Shown: positions 1-6,388, counted from the first letter of the stretch. The stretch: 7,064 nt of DNA from CAYFJO01 sp964343305 (GCA_964343305.1 CAYFJO010000530.1:1-7064); one strand, 5' to 3'. The notes: generated by a model from the letters alone, not told the origin. Numbers and translations: made by a program.

Positions 1-1497
1 GGTGCGTTATTCAATTCGAACGATGCGGCGGGCGTCGCAACGAAGCTCTATTTGAGCGAGATCGGAACAGGCGGACCCGCGGACACGAAACTCCGGACGC
101 TGAAGCTCGTTCCCGATCGAGACAAGCTGAAGCAGATGGGCGAGCAAGGATACGTATTGTACGTGGGCAAGGACACGGAATCGAAGAATGGGGTGATTGT
201 TGTCGCCGGTTCCGGTCCTGCGGGAACCTATTACGGCCTGCAAACGTTGCGGCAACTCATGGTCGTGCGGGATGGCAAGGTTTACGTTCGCATGGGCCGC
301 GTGACAGATTGGCCGCTGATGCCTTGGCGTGGCTCGAAGCGGCCGAAATCGTGGGAAGAACGTTACAAAGCGAACTACGGCGCGACCCGTGTGCCGAATG
401 ATGAGGAACATTTTCGAATCTATCCGGCGGCGGGAGCTGATCCGCAACGGCGGTTGAAAAGCTGGGAGTTGGACGGCAAGACAAAACGCACGTCCAGTCT
501 GGGGCTCGATTGCAGCGACCGCACAATTGACAACCTGATGACCAATTGGACCGAAGCCTTTCGACGTACGGGCCAATATCACTTCACGCTCAAGGGCGAC
601 GATGTCGAGTTGGCTCTGGATGAGAAAAGCGGCACGCGAGCCCGGTTCAATAACAACTATGGCGCAGCGTTCGTACACTTGCTGACGGAATTAAACCGCC
701 GACTGAAAAAGCTGGACGCGAAATGCACGCTCTATTGGATGCCCAACCCGTACTACATCGTCAATTGGGACTTTGAACGTCTTAGCCGTCAGGTGCGCGA
801 GGCGGGCGGCTTGCCGAGTGACGTCGGATTGTGGTGGACGGGGCACTTTGTGTTCAGCCCGATCATGACCGCCGCAGACATCAGTGGTTATCAGCAGGCG
901 TTTTACGGCAACAATCCGATCAAAGTGAAGGGCTTCATCTACGACAACCACGGCCGGGCGGAAGATTATGGCGGGCGGGCCGACGACTTCTTCGCCATGC
1001 CCCAGCGTGATCCCAATATCTCCATGTACTTGATGGGCCTTGCAAACGAACGCGGTTCGGCCATCAATCGCATCACCAGCTATGACTTTCAGTGGAATCC
1101 GAATGGCTATGATGCTGAACGTTCGTTGAAACTTGCCGTGCGCGAGTTGACTGCTGGTGATCCGAAATATTATCGACTTGTCCTGCGGTTCGTCCGTATC
1201 TGGGAAGCGGGACGTTACCCTTCACCGCAATTGACGACCCACGCGGAGATCGAAAGGCAACAGAGAGCACTCGTAAAACAACTAACCTCACTCGGACAGC
1301 AGATTGAGCAGGTTGGCGGACGCGTGCTCGGAGGCTATGCGAAGAACGACTTTCGCAAACATTTTCTCGGTCGAATTGCGCAGAGTATCAAGATGAAGCA
1401 GGGACAATTAGATTTCGCCTTGAGTGGGATTAAGTCGAAGGCTTCAAAGTCACTTTCGTTGACCCCAAGCCTCGTCCACGAGAATTCACGGCCATAG
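1..1497 (+). CDS. GH84-like beta-N-acetylglucosaminidase (5' cut by window, 3' end chimeric)
   Basis: The frame is open from base 1, so the start lies outside the window; the TTG at 52 is not needed as a start. Seen: a GH20b-like fold ending in GPAGTYYGLQTLRQL (about 211-258), then a TIM-barrel region. The adjacent acidic pair GDDVE (DD at 598-603) matches the GH84 catalytic Asp-Asp. WWTG (from 832) matches the GH84 strand motif WTG; DNHGRAEDY (from 943) matches its NxPxxD pocket motif; ITSYDFQWNPNGYD (about 1072-1113) matches the conserved YxWNPxxYD end of the barrel. Known for the family: substrate-assisted cleavage of beta-linked GlcNAc, often secreted. Odd: the canonical EGFYG motif is replaced by RGSKRPKSWEERYKANYG, and the KDDPYH-type segment is missing. 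A helical C-terminal region follows, but codons after about 1425 lie antisense to a Toprim gene fragment, so the native 3' end is lost. Family call fairly sure; activity and substrate are inference. Confidence 0.75.
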   Translation, partial: GALFNSNDAAGVATKLYLSEIGTGGPADTKLRTLKLVPDRDKLKQMGEQGYVLYVGKDTESKNGVIVVAGSGPAGTYYGLQTLRQLMVVRDGKVYVRMGRVTDWPLMPWRGSKRPKSWEERYKANYGATRVPNDEEHFRIYPAAGADPQRRLKSWELDGKTKRTSSLGLDCSDRTIDNLMTNWTEAFRRTGQYHFTLKGDDVELALDEKSGTRARFNNNYGAAFVHLLTELNRRLKKLDAKCTLYWMPNPYYIVNWDFERLSRQVREAGGLPSDVGLWWTGHFVFSPIMTAADISGYQQAFYGNNPIKVKGFIYDNHGRAEDYGGRADDFFAMPQRDPNISMYLMGLANERGSAINRITSYDFQWNPNGYDAERSLKLAVRELTAGDPKYYRLVLRFVRIWEAGRYPSPQLTTHAEIERQQRALVKQLTSLGQQIEQVGGRVLGGYAKNDFRKHFLGRIAQSIKMKQGQLDFALSGIKSKASKSLSLTPSLVHENSRP

Positions 1498-2021
1498 TAC
1501 CGGTTCAACTTTTCCCGAAGGTCTCGCTCCAGATCGAAGCCGCTTGGGTCGAAATCGCCCAGATAATAAGCGTGAATAGGTTTATGGATGGCATTCCACT
1601 CGTCAGCTATTTCGTGTGCGTAGGAAATCGATGCATATCCGCGGATTGGCGACAGGGCCACGTCAAACTCCTGTGTCACGGGTGACAACACGCCTGCAAT
1701 CGCATCTTTCTCGCAAAAAATGTGGACGTACTCAGGGAGTCGTGCCCAGAAGTCCTTCCGATACGCTGATCGCACAGTTTGTAAAAAGTCATCCAAACCC
1801 GACCAGGATGAAGGCTTCATAGTGTTGCGCAAGTTGTCCACGATCCAACGGAACGGGAGGCAACCTGAGTTGCGAAGCTTCGTCATAATGCGACCAAGAC
1901 GCGTGTAGTGCTGCTTATCGGTGGACGGAAGGCATCCCGCAGAGACCACTCGGTAGAAAAGACCGCGCAATGTGAGCGGATTCTCGTCCAATGCGATTTC
2001 CGATGCTACAGCGGCCAGGGC
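1419..2021 (-). pseudogene. Internal fragment of a Toprim (Spo11/topoisomerase VI-A-like) protein, both ends missing
   Basis: About 201 codons are open without a stop. The N-terminal part carries NPLTLRGLFYRVVSAG and YTRLGRIMTKLRN, typical of the helical region before the Toprim domain in phage- and plasmid-associated Spo11-like proteins. The Toprim signature is present: the Glu strand FCEKDAIAG (E about 1710-1712) and the DxD strand YLGDFDPSGFD (DFD about 1556-1548). These coordinate Mg2+ in topoisomerases and primases. Family members normally run some 300-400 residues; here the N-terminal start and the C-terminal region after DFEAFDLIPLK are absent. No start codon or ribosome site can be assigned: the open frame extends at both ends only through antisense or out-of-frame sequence of the neighbours. 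The fragment abuts the broken 3' ends of a glycosidase and a sulfatase. The intact frame suggests recent arrival or an assembly join. Function in the cell is probably nil; product identity is well supported, exact boundaries to about 10 bp. Confidence 0.75.
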
Positions 2022-2545
2022 GGCGGAACGAAGTAATGGCCTTCGTGAGTGAATCCGAAGAACTCGTCGAAGCCGTGACGGAAGGGGTGATACTTTGTGG
2101 AACCGCCCTGATGCCACTTGCCAATGAGGCTGGTTGTGTATCCGGCATCGTGAAGAGCCTCGGCAATTGTGATTTCCTTGGGAGGCAGGCCGAAGCCGGG
2201 TTCTTCGTTGCGAGCTCCAGTCGGATTGAACTCGTAACCAAAGCGTGTCGGCGTTCGCCCAGTAAGCAGACCTGCCCTGGAGGGACTGCAATTCGGTCCC
2301 GTCACGTAACCGGAAGTAAAACGCACACCATTGGCTGCAATCGAATCGATATGAGGCGTGGGAATCTCCGTATTTCCCTGACAGCCGAGTTCCCCATAGC
2401 CAAGGTCATCCGCAAACAAAACGATTATGTTGGGGTGAACGGCAGCCGAGTTATTATCGGAAGATTGGGCGGTCGCCATCGGCAATCCTATGGCGAGAAA
2501 GGCAATGACAATCAAGATCGACGTAGTGTGATTGAGACGGAACAT
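2006..2545 (-). pseudogene. 3'-truncated secreted sulfatase (family S1), N-terminal third only
   Basis: From the ATG at 2545 this gives 179 residues; S1 sulfatases are usually 450-550. A signal peptide (MFRLNHTTSILIVIAFLA, ending near ATAQS) is followed by the metal-binding strand NIIVLFADDLGYG (Asp pair about residues 46-47). The formylglycine motif CSPSRAGLLTGR follows, with the Cys codon at 2290-2288 that an FGE-type enzyme would oxidise. IGKWHQGG gives the Lys and His of the active site. Homology stops at GHYFVPPP; the last few codons and the TAG at 2008-2006 come from the adjoining Toprim fragment. The missing part holds the later metal ligands (DN motif) and a Lys, so a functional enzyme is unlikely. 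ATGs at 2581 and 2569 are possible but would put a charged extension before the signal peptide; no Shine-Dalgarno is seen before any of the three. It lies about 130 bp downstream of the esterase on the same strand and may have shared its transcript. Confidence 0.85.
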
Positions 2546-2675
2546 GGTTTTTCGTGTTGGGCGATTCATGAATGGGATCATTTAGGAAGAAAGTGCAGTT
2601 GGTCGAACTGTTTTAGACGGTTCATTGCGATGCTCAATACAAAAGATGAGTGTCACTACGTTCTTCAGTTCATAC

Positions 2676-3488
2676 TCATCGCACGCGCTTTTGTTGAAAC
2701 AGCCACCTCCAGGTTTCGGGCGATGCGTAAGTTTGCGACCAGCTGTTGTGCCCCACGCCTTGATATTCGGTGTATTTCGGTGAGCCGCCTGCCTTCCTGA
2801 TTGCCTCGACCATGTTTCGGCTGTAATCCGTTGGAACAACTTTGTCGTTGTCGCCATGGAATACCCAGATCGCGATGTTTTTTATCTTGCCAGCGTCTTT
2901 TGGATCCCAACCACCACAAACAGGCATGGCTGCGGCGAAAGTGTCGGGACGGAGTGACATGGCACCGAACGTCCCGGCACCGCCCATCGATTGCCCAGTC
3001 ACATAGATGCGATCGGGGTCGATCGGGTGTTTCTCGATGAATACATCCATCGCTTCGAGAGCCGCTGGCAGCATTGCTTTGGTATTCCTGCCTTTTTTTC
3101 GCGTCTTGCCAAAGCCGGGCGGTCGTAACCAATGCCCATCAGCGGTTGAAGCGGGTGCCATTACAAAACAAGCGTATTGCTCTCGTAACGCATTTGAACC
3201 CAGTTCCGTCGCCGCGACCGTGTTGCCGCCGCGACCATGGAGAGCTAGGACCAGCGGATACTCTCGGCCTTGCTCAATCTTCTCCGGAGACATGACCCAG
3301 TAGTCGATTTCAGTTCCGTGTTTAGCTTTGAAATTATGCTTGACGTAATGCTGATTCCTGGTCGGTGCAGGGGATTTCGATTTTCTAGTTTTCTCGGGCT
3401 CAGCACCGTCGCACGCGCCAGCATCCCAACCTGCGAGGAGCAACACTAGTGCGAATGAGATTAAGGATTGGATAGGTGTACGGCTCAT
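2676..3488 (-). CDS. Secreted alpha/beta-hydrolase esterase (feruloyl esterase / LpqC-like)
   Basis: 270 residues, full length for this group. The start at 3488 is chosen because TGGAGA lies 7 bases upstream and the protein then opens with a signal peptide (MSRTPIQSLISFALVLLLAG, cleavage near residues 25-29). An ATG at 3560 in the same frame would only add 24 residues translated from an intergenic repeat. Seen: oxyanion strand LALHGRGG (residues 81-88); nucleophile elbow GQSMGG (Ser167); HGDNDKVVP with the probable acid Asp215; and GVGHNSW with catalytic His247, in normal alpha/beta-hydrolase order. Known for the family: hydrolysis of acyl or feruloyl esters on polysaccharides, or related short esters, outside the cytoplasm. 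Between two sulfatases and near a GH84-like gene, removal of acyl groups from a sulfated glycan is a reasonable inference. It starts 97 bp after the upstream sulfatase ends, so co-transcription is possible. A peptidase of the prolyl oligopeptidase type is less likely given the size. Confidence 0.85.
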   Translation of the reverse strand: MSRTPIQSLISFALVLLLAGWDAGACDGAEPEKTRKSKSPAPTRNQHYVKHNFKAKHGTEIDYWVMSPEKIEQGREYPLVLALHGRGGNTVAATELGSNALREQYACFVMAPASTADGHWLRPPGFGKTRKKGRNTKAMLPAALEAMDVFIEKHPIDPDRIYVTGQSMGGAGTFGAMSLRPDTFAAAMPVCGGWDPKDAGKIKNIAIWVFHGDNDKVVPTDYSRNMVEAIRKAGGSPKYTEYQGVGHNSWSQTYASPETWRWLFQQKRVR

Positions 3489-3494
3489 AGTGTT

Positions 3495-3500
3495 TCTCCA
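3495..3500 (-). promoter_or_regulatory. Ribosome binding site of the esterase
   Basis: On the - strand this reads TGGAGA, with GGAG 7 bases before the ATG at 3488. It decides the start against the longer reading from 3560, which has no such site. Confidence 0.7.
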
Positions 3501-3511
3501 GATAAATCCCT

Positions 3512-3545
3512 CGATTTCTTTCTGCCATTCTTGTCCCCGAAATCG
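3512..3545. repeat. Intergenic stem-loop / probable dispersed repeat upstream of the esterase
   Basis: A perfect 7-bp inverted repeat (CGATTTC at 3512-3518, GAAATCG at 3539-3545) encloses TTCTTTCTGCCATTCTTGTCCCC-like sequence in a 20-base loop. On the - strand it reads GGGACAAGAATGGCAGAAAG. From memory, runs of this kind (ACAAGAATGGCAGA) recur between genes in marine planctomycete genomes; only one copy is in this window, so the dispersed nature is inference. It lies in the leader of the esterase mRNA, 12 bases before the ribosome binding site. Confidence 0.45.
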
Positions 3546-3563
3546 CGAGTCGAGTTTCATGAC

Positions 3564-3583
3564 CTGTCCTTTAAAAAGAACAG
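3564..3583. other. Imperfect palindrome just after the arylsulfatase stop
   Basis: CTGTCCTTTAAAAAGAACAG is a 20-base near-perfect inverted repeat (one G-T wobble) beginning 1 base past the TGA of the arylsulfatase. It could be a weak terminator or RNA-processing hairpin in the gap to the esterase, or an operator for the esterase. No U-tract follows on the - strand, so a standard intrinsic terminator is not supported. Confidence 0.3.
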
Positions 3584-3584
3584 A

Positions 3585-5066
3585 TCACCGGTCCTTTTCT
3601 GTTGGTGGAAATCGTTTGCGACTGTCACTCTCGACCGGCCGTCCGTTCCTTATACTCCACCACTCGGCAGCGCGTTCAGGATCGTAACTTGGATTGGGAA
3701 TCGGCATTCGGGCCAAAACATCCTGCCGCCATGCCCGTAACCTTTGCTTCAGGTCAGCAACGCGACCCTGTTTCTCGGCCGCAAGGTTCTTTGTTTCCCC
3801 AATGTCTTTATTGATCTGATACAGCTCGACGTCTCCGGTGCCGTCGAGATATTCGATGAGTTTCCAGTCCCGCTGACGAATACTGCTTGCGGGTCTGTCG
3901 TGGTGATAGTGGGGGTAGTGCCAGTGTAATGCGTCGCGATCAAGTTTTGCGTTTGGATCAGAAAGCAACGGCCGCAAACTGAATCCATCAATCGTTTGAT
4001 TGCGTGGGAGCTTGCCACCAGCCAAATCAACCAGCGTCGGAAAGAAGTCGTAAGTGATTGTCGGTTCGGAACAGATGGCGCCAGCTTTGGCTAGTGGCGG
4101 ATACTTTACGATCAGTGGCACGCGGATTCCACCTTCGTGCAATGAGCCCTTTTCACCCTTGAGCGGAGTAAGATCCGCAACAGTGTCGTCCGCCTTCTCG
4201 CGATAGTCGTAACGTCGATAGAGCCCGCCGTTGTCGGACCAAAAGATAACCATCGTGTTATCGGTCAGACCTGCGTCGTCAATCGCATCGACAATTCGTG
4301 CGACCATCTCGTCACAGTGTTCGATCATGGCGGCGTATACGGGATGCGGCAGTTCGCGTTTCTGTTCGGCCGCTTTCCGGCGGTACTTGTCGACTTTGTC
4401 CGACATGGCCGCCAGTGGAATGTGAACGGCGTAGGGCGACAGCATCAGAAAGAACGGTCGCTCGCGGTTATCCTTGATGAAGTTGACACACAGATCCGCT
4501 TCAAAGTCCGTTCGATATTGGTTCGGCCCGGGCTTCAGATCGGGCCGCCCCTGAACACGATACCTGCCAGGCAAATGGGGTCCGTTGATTACGGCCGAGA
4601 AGTCATATCCCTGCCGATCGGGTTGATACTGCGGTCCAGTGCCCAGATGCCACTTGCCAACGTAACCGGTCGTGTAACCCGCCGACTTGAGAGCTTCGCC
4701 GATCGTCACCGTATCAAGCGGCAGCGCCATGGTGGGACGCGGCGTAATGACACGCTCAAAGGGTCGCCAGTGTCCGGATATGAAATCGGTAATCCCGATC
4801 CGCGCCTGGTTCTGCCCCGACTGTAACGCACATCGCGTCGGCGAACATACGGCTCCGGCCGCGTAGAAGTCTGTGAACCGGACACCTTCCGATGCCAGTC
4901 GATCAATCTGTGGAGTCTCGACGAAGTCGTTGCCGTAACAAGCGATATCCTTCCAGCCCATGTCGTCGATAAAAATCAGAACGACGTTGGGTTGCTCGGC
5001 CGCAAATGACTGGGAAGAGACAAACAACAAGATGAAAGTAAACAAGCTGTCTCGCGTAATACGCAT
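3585..5066 (-). CDS. Secreted arylsulfatase, family S1, full length
   Basis: 493 residues from the ATG at 5066, chosen because the signal peptide (MRITRDSLFTFILLFVSSQS, cleaved near FAA-EQP) then starts the protein. The in-frame ATG at 5126 adds 20 charged residues; neither has a clear Shine-Dalgarno. Active-site parts in order: Asp34-Asp35 in LIFIDDMGW (Ca2+); Cys74 in CSPTRCALQSGQ, the formylglycine site (CxPxR) that must be matured by an FGE- or anSME-type enzyme not seen here; Lys138 and His140 in GKWHLG; His215 in AVHIPL; Asp278-Asn279 in WSDNGG; Lys303 in LKGEKGSLHEGG. The C-terminal subdomain (about 380-493) is complete, with DWKLIEY and DVELYQINKDIGETKNLA. It hydrolyses sulfate esters, probably on a secreted or surface glycan. 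The substrate cannot be told from motifs. It is followed after 97 bp by the esterase on the same strand. Family S1 membership is secure. Confidence 0.95.
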   Translation of the reverse strand: MRITRDSLFTFILLFVSSQSFAAEQPNVVLIFIDDMGWKDIACYGNDFVETPQIDRLASEGVRFTDFYAAGAVCSPTRCALQSGQNQARIGITDFISGHWRPFERVITPRPTMALPLDTVTIGEALKSAGYTTGYVGKWHLGTGPQYQPDRQGYDFSAVINGPHLPGRYRVQGRPDLKPGPNQYRTDFEADLCVNFIKDNRERPFFLMLSPYAVHIPLAAMSDKVDKYRRKAAEQKRELPHPVYAAMIEHCDEMVARIVDAIDDAGLTDNTMVIFWSDNGGLYRRYDYREKADDTVADLTPLKGEKGSLHEGGIRVPLIVKYPPLAKAGAICSEPTITYDFFPTLVDLAGGKLPRNQTIDGFSLRPLLSDPNAKLDRDALHWHYPHYHHDRPASSIRQRDWKLIEYLDGTGDVELYQINKDIGETKNLAAEKQGRVADLKQRLRAWRQDVLARMPIPNPSYDPERAAEWWSIRNGRPVESDSRKRFPPTEKDR

Positions 5067-5143
5067 GTCAAAAATGTCTCGATTACAGGATTGGATTTCG
5101 AACCACTTTTTGCGCAGAAGTTCCATGGAGTTTAGTAAGTATA

Positions 5144-5178
5144 GCTGTTAACCGCTTGGTCGAGGCTGTTAACCGCTT
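5144..5178. repeat. Tandem direct repeat GCTGTTAACCGCTT
   Basis: Two identical 14-base copies, 5144-5157 and 5165-5178, start 21 bases apart. They lie upstream of the arylsulfatase and the second copy is the beginning of the longer repeat at 5166-5207. A palindromic GTTAAC core is present in each. This could be part of a dispersed element or a binding site in the sulfatase promoter region; the sequence does not decide. Confidence 0.6.
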
Positions 5179-5207
5179 TGCCCAAAAAGAGAGAGTTCAG
5201 AGAGTTC
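5166..5207. repeat. Dispersed repeat, copy A
   Basis: Starts CTGTTAACCGCTTTG and continues through AAAAAGAGAGAGTTCAGAGAGTTC. It matches 5805-5847 in the same orientation with about six mismatches and one single-base gap over 42-43 bases. It lies about 80 bp downstream of the propeller-gene stop and about 100 bp upstream of the arylsulfatase start. Confidence 0.65.
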
Positions 5208-5287
5208 GAAAAACTGAAGCCAAGGGTGTGGATTTCGAACAGGTATTTCTCATCAATGGACATGACAGCTCCGCTTTGTGCGATCTC

Positions 5288-5626
5288 TTAACCCCGAATT
5301 TGTATCCTATTGTTTACAACGTAAATAGTCCCGTCTGCATTTCCGGTGATGATATGTCGACCATTCCCGGATGCTGCTAGATCGTGGCAAGTTGTGGGCA
5401 GTTGCAACTCCTGCTTCTTATTGCCCTTCGACAGATCAACAATCGCCAGCCGCTCATTAGTGGCGACGACGATCTTGCGTCGATCACGCTTGGCAAACAG
5501 TTTGGAGGCCGCGACTCCCTCGTCCAACGTAGGCGTTTCTCGATCGGCCCGCAGTGGCAAAGCCGTGAGCACCGTGATGAAGCCTAAGAAGAGTAGAAGT
5601 GAGTTGATGAGTTCGGTGTGTTTCAT
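5288..5626 (-). CDS. Short secreted protein with beta-propeller-like repeat, probably 3'-truncated
   Basis: 112 residues from the ATG at 5626, set by GGAGGG 8 bases upstream; the ATG at 5689 would lack such a site. A signal peptide covers about residues 1-27 (MKHTELINSLLLFLGFITVL, then PLRA-D). Residues 50-106 read like a WD40/YVTN-type blade: RKIVVATNERLAIVDLSKG, then CHDLAASGNGRHIITGNADGTIYVVN, the typical strand D with DGTIYV. Propellers need several blades (usually six to eight), so a protein ending in RIQIRG just after the first is almost certainly a remnant or a very unusual short form. The same frame stays open for about 50 codons past the TAA, but it runs into repeat copy A and shows no further blade. 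Propeller proteins of this kind in planctomycetes are often periplasmic scaffolds, but no function can be assigned here. Confidence 0.6.
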   Translation of the reverse strand: MKHTELINSLLLFLGFITVLTALPLRADRETPTLDEGVAASKLFAKRDRRKIVVATNERLAIVDLSKGNKKQELQLPTTCHDLAASGNGRHIITGNADGTIYVVNNRIQIRG

Positions 5627-5634
5627 GCCGCAAT

Positions 5635-5640
5635 CCCTCC
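5635..5640 (-). promoter_or_regulatory. Ribosome binding site of the propeller-like gene
   Basis: Reads GGAGGG on the - strand, 8 bases before the ATG at 5626. It fixes that ATG as the start over the one at 5689. Confidence 0.7.
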
Positions 5641-5804
5641 CCCGAAGACAACTCCAATACGGAATTGCTCTCTTTTTCTTGGGTTGCAAGTGGTTGTGGG
5701 GTAGTGAGTTGGGATGCGTGTTTTTTGGGTGGTTTACAGAGGGGTTTGTCTATAGAGGCGCAAAGAGGGAAAATTGCTGTCGCAGCACACCGTCCCCAAC
5801 CGTC

Positions 5805-5847
5805 CTGTTAACCGTTTTGGCTAAAAAAGAGAGAGTTGAGAGAGTCC
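5805..5847. repeat. Dispersed repeat, copy B
   Basis: CTGTTAACCGTTTTGG then AAAAAAGAGAGAGTTGAGAGAGTCC; same orientation as the copy at 5166-5207 and about 85% identical. It begins some 16 bases beyond the stop of the small secreted gene (read on the - strand). No flanking target-site duplication or transposase was seen, so this is an intergenic repeat and not a recognisable insertion sequence. Confidence 0.65.
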
Positions 5848-5862
5848 ATATCGTGTTAGGCC

Positions 5863-6282
5863 TTAGTTGCGGCTGTCGACATGGACTTGGCTCACCCGAA
5901 CCTTGTCAAATTGGTCAAAACTAATCGTGTATTGCAAACCGCCGAGGCCCGTGTCGAACACGTACACCAGTGGACTCTTTGGATCCGAACCAGCCATCTC
6001 GCCGTACGGTAGCGTTGTGGGACCTCCGAGAAGCTTGAGAACATCGTCTCGTGTTTTGAAGAGGAACGAGACCCGTTGGAAGATTCGGAGTGCGGCCTGG
6101 CAAGCTTCAGGAGAAGATCCCTTGAGCGTCTTGTCGCGAGGCTTCTTGCGTAGCAAAGCTTGGTCGGCTTTGAATCCGTTGTATAGCGTAAATGACTCGC
6201 TGTTCGTCTTCTTTTCACCCGCAGCGGCAGTGCAGGCAACGATGAAGATCATGACGATCACGAAACTATGCAACCGAACCAT
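5863..6282 (-). CDS. Small secreted or lipid-anchored protein of unknown function, BamE/OmlA-like C-terminal half
   Basis: 139 residues from the ATG at 6282. AGGAGGT ends 6 bases upstream; the in-frame ATG at 6300 lies before that site and is rejected. A hydrophobic signal runs MVRLHSFVIVMIFIVACTAA; IVAC resembles a lipobox, so it may be a lipoprotein, or be cut at TAAA-GEKK. The mature part has a basic region (LLRKKPRDKTLKG) and then FKTRDDVLKLLGGPTTL, YVFDTGLGGLQYTISFD and DKVRVSQVHVDSRN. The order TRDDVLKLLGxP followed by paired strands recalls the SmpA/OmlA/BamE fold seen in many small envelope proteins, but this is pattern resemblance only. It appears complete. A repeat copy follows the stop. 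No specific role can be given. Confidence 0.75.
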   Translation of the reverse strand: MVRLHSFVIVMIFIVACTAAAGEKKTNSESFTLYNGFKADQALLRKKPRDKTLKGSSPEACQAALRIFQRVSFLFKTRDDVLKLLGGPTTLPYGEMAGSDPKSPLVYVFDTGLGGLQYTISFDQFDKVRVSQVHVDSRN

Positions 6283-6388
6283 GTGAAGACCTCCTAGCAT
6301 TCCGGGCGCCTAACTACGGCCGAAACGACCATTATTAAATACTGTGGTGCAACAGGTGGTAGCGCGTTTTTTTGAGTGACCAAAGTTG
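6283..6388. other. Intergenic gap upstream of the small secreted gene
   Basis: 106 bases, partly AT-rich (TATTTAATAATGG on the - strand near 6341-6329). The promoter of the small secreted gene probably lies here, but no matched -35/-10 pair at normal spacing was found. Confidence 0.35.
6289..6295 (-). promoter_or_regulatory. Strong ribosome binding site
   Basis: Reads AGGAGGT on the - strand, with 6 bases to the ATG at 6282. It is the best Shine-Dalgarno in the window and excludes the upstream ATG at 6300, whose codons overlap it. Confidence 0.8.

Larger units (their letters stand above)
5627..5862. other. Intergenic region with repeat sequence
   Basis: 236 bases between the small secreted gene and the propeller-like gene. 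It holds the ribosome binding site at 5635-5640, a GAGGCGCAAAGAGGG stretch near 5756-5770 that resembles the common GCAAAGACGCAAAG intergenic repeat type, and repeat copy B. No coding potential or clear promoter was recognised. Confidence 0.5.

Noticed and set aside
7..678. Long - strand open frame of 223 codons opposite the GH84-like gene
   Set aside because: Antisense shadow: the + strand frame carries the GH20b and GH84 motifs through the whole stretch.
2022..2291. Upstream extension of the Toprim frame to an ATG at 2291
   Set aside because: These codons are an out-of-frame reading of the sulfatase gene on the same strand, so the ATG is not the start of a Toprim gene.
1991..2800. Long + strand open frame of 269 codons
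   Set aside because: It lies antisense to the truncated sulfatase and the esterase end, both of which have clear family motifs; its translation has no recognisable domain and low-plausibility composition.
4317..4826. + strand open frame of 169 codons inside the arylsulfatase
   Set aside because: Antisense to a complete, motif-rich sulfatase; no ribosome site or domain supports it.
5144..5847. CRISPR array or insertion sequence
   Set aside because: Only two diverged copies about 640 bp apart, with genes between them; no regular spacers, terminal inverted repeats, transposase or target duplication.
6283..6300. ATG at 6300 as start of the small secreted gene
   Set aside because: The AGGAGGT ribosome site lies inside the codons that this start would add; the ATG at 6282 has correct spacing.
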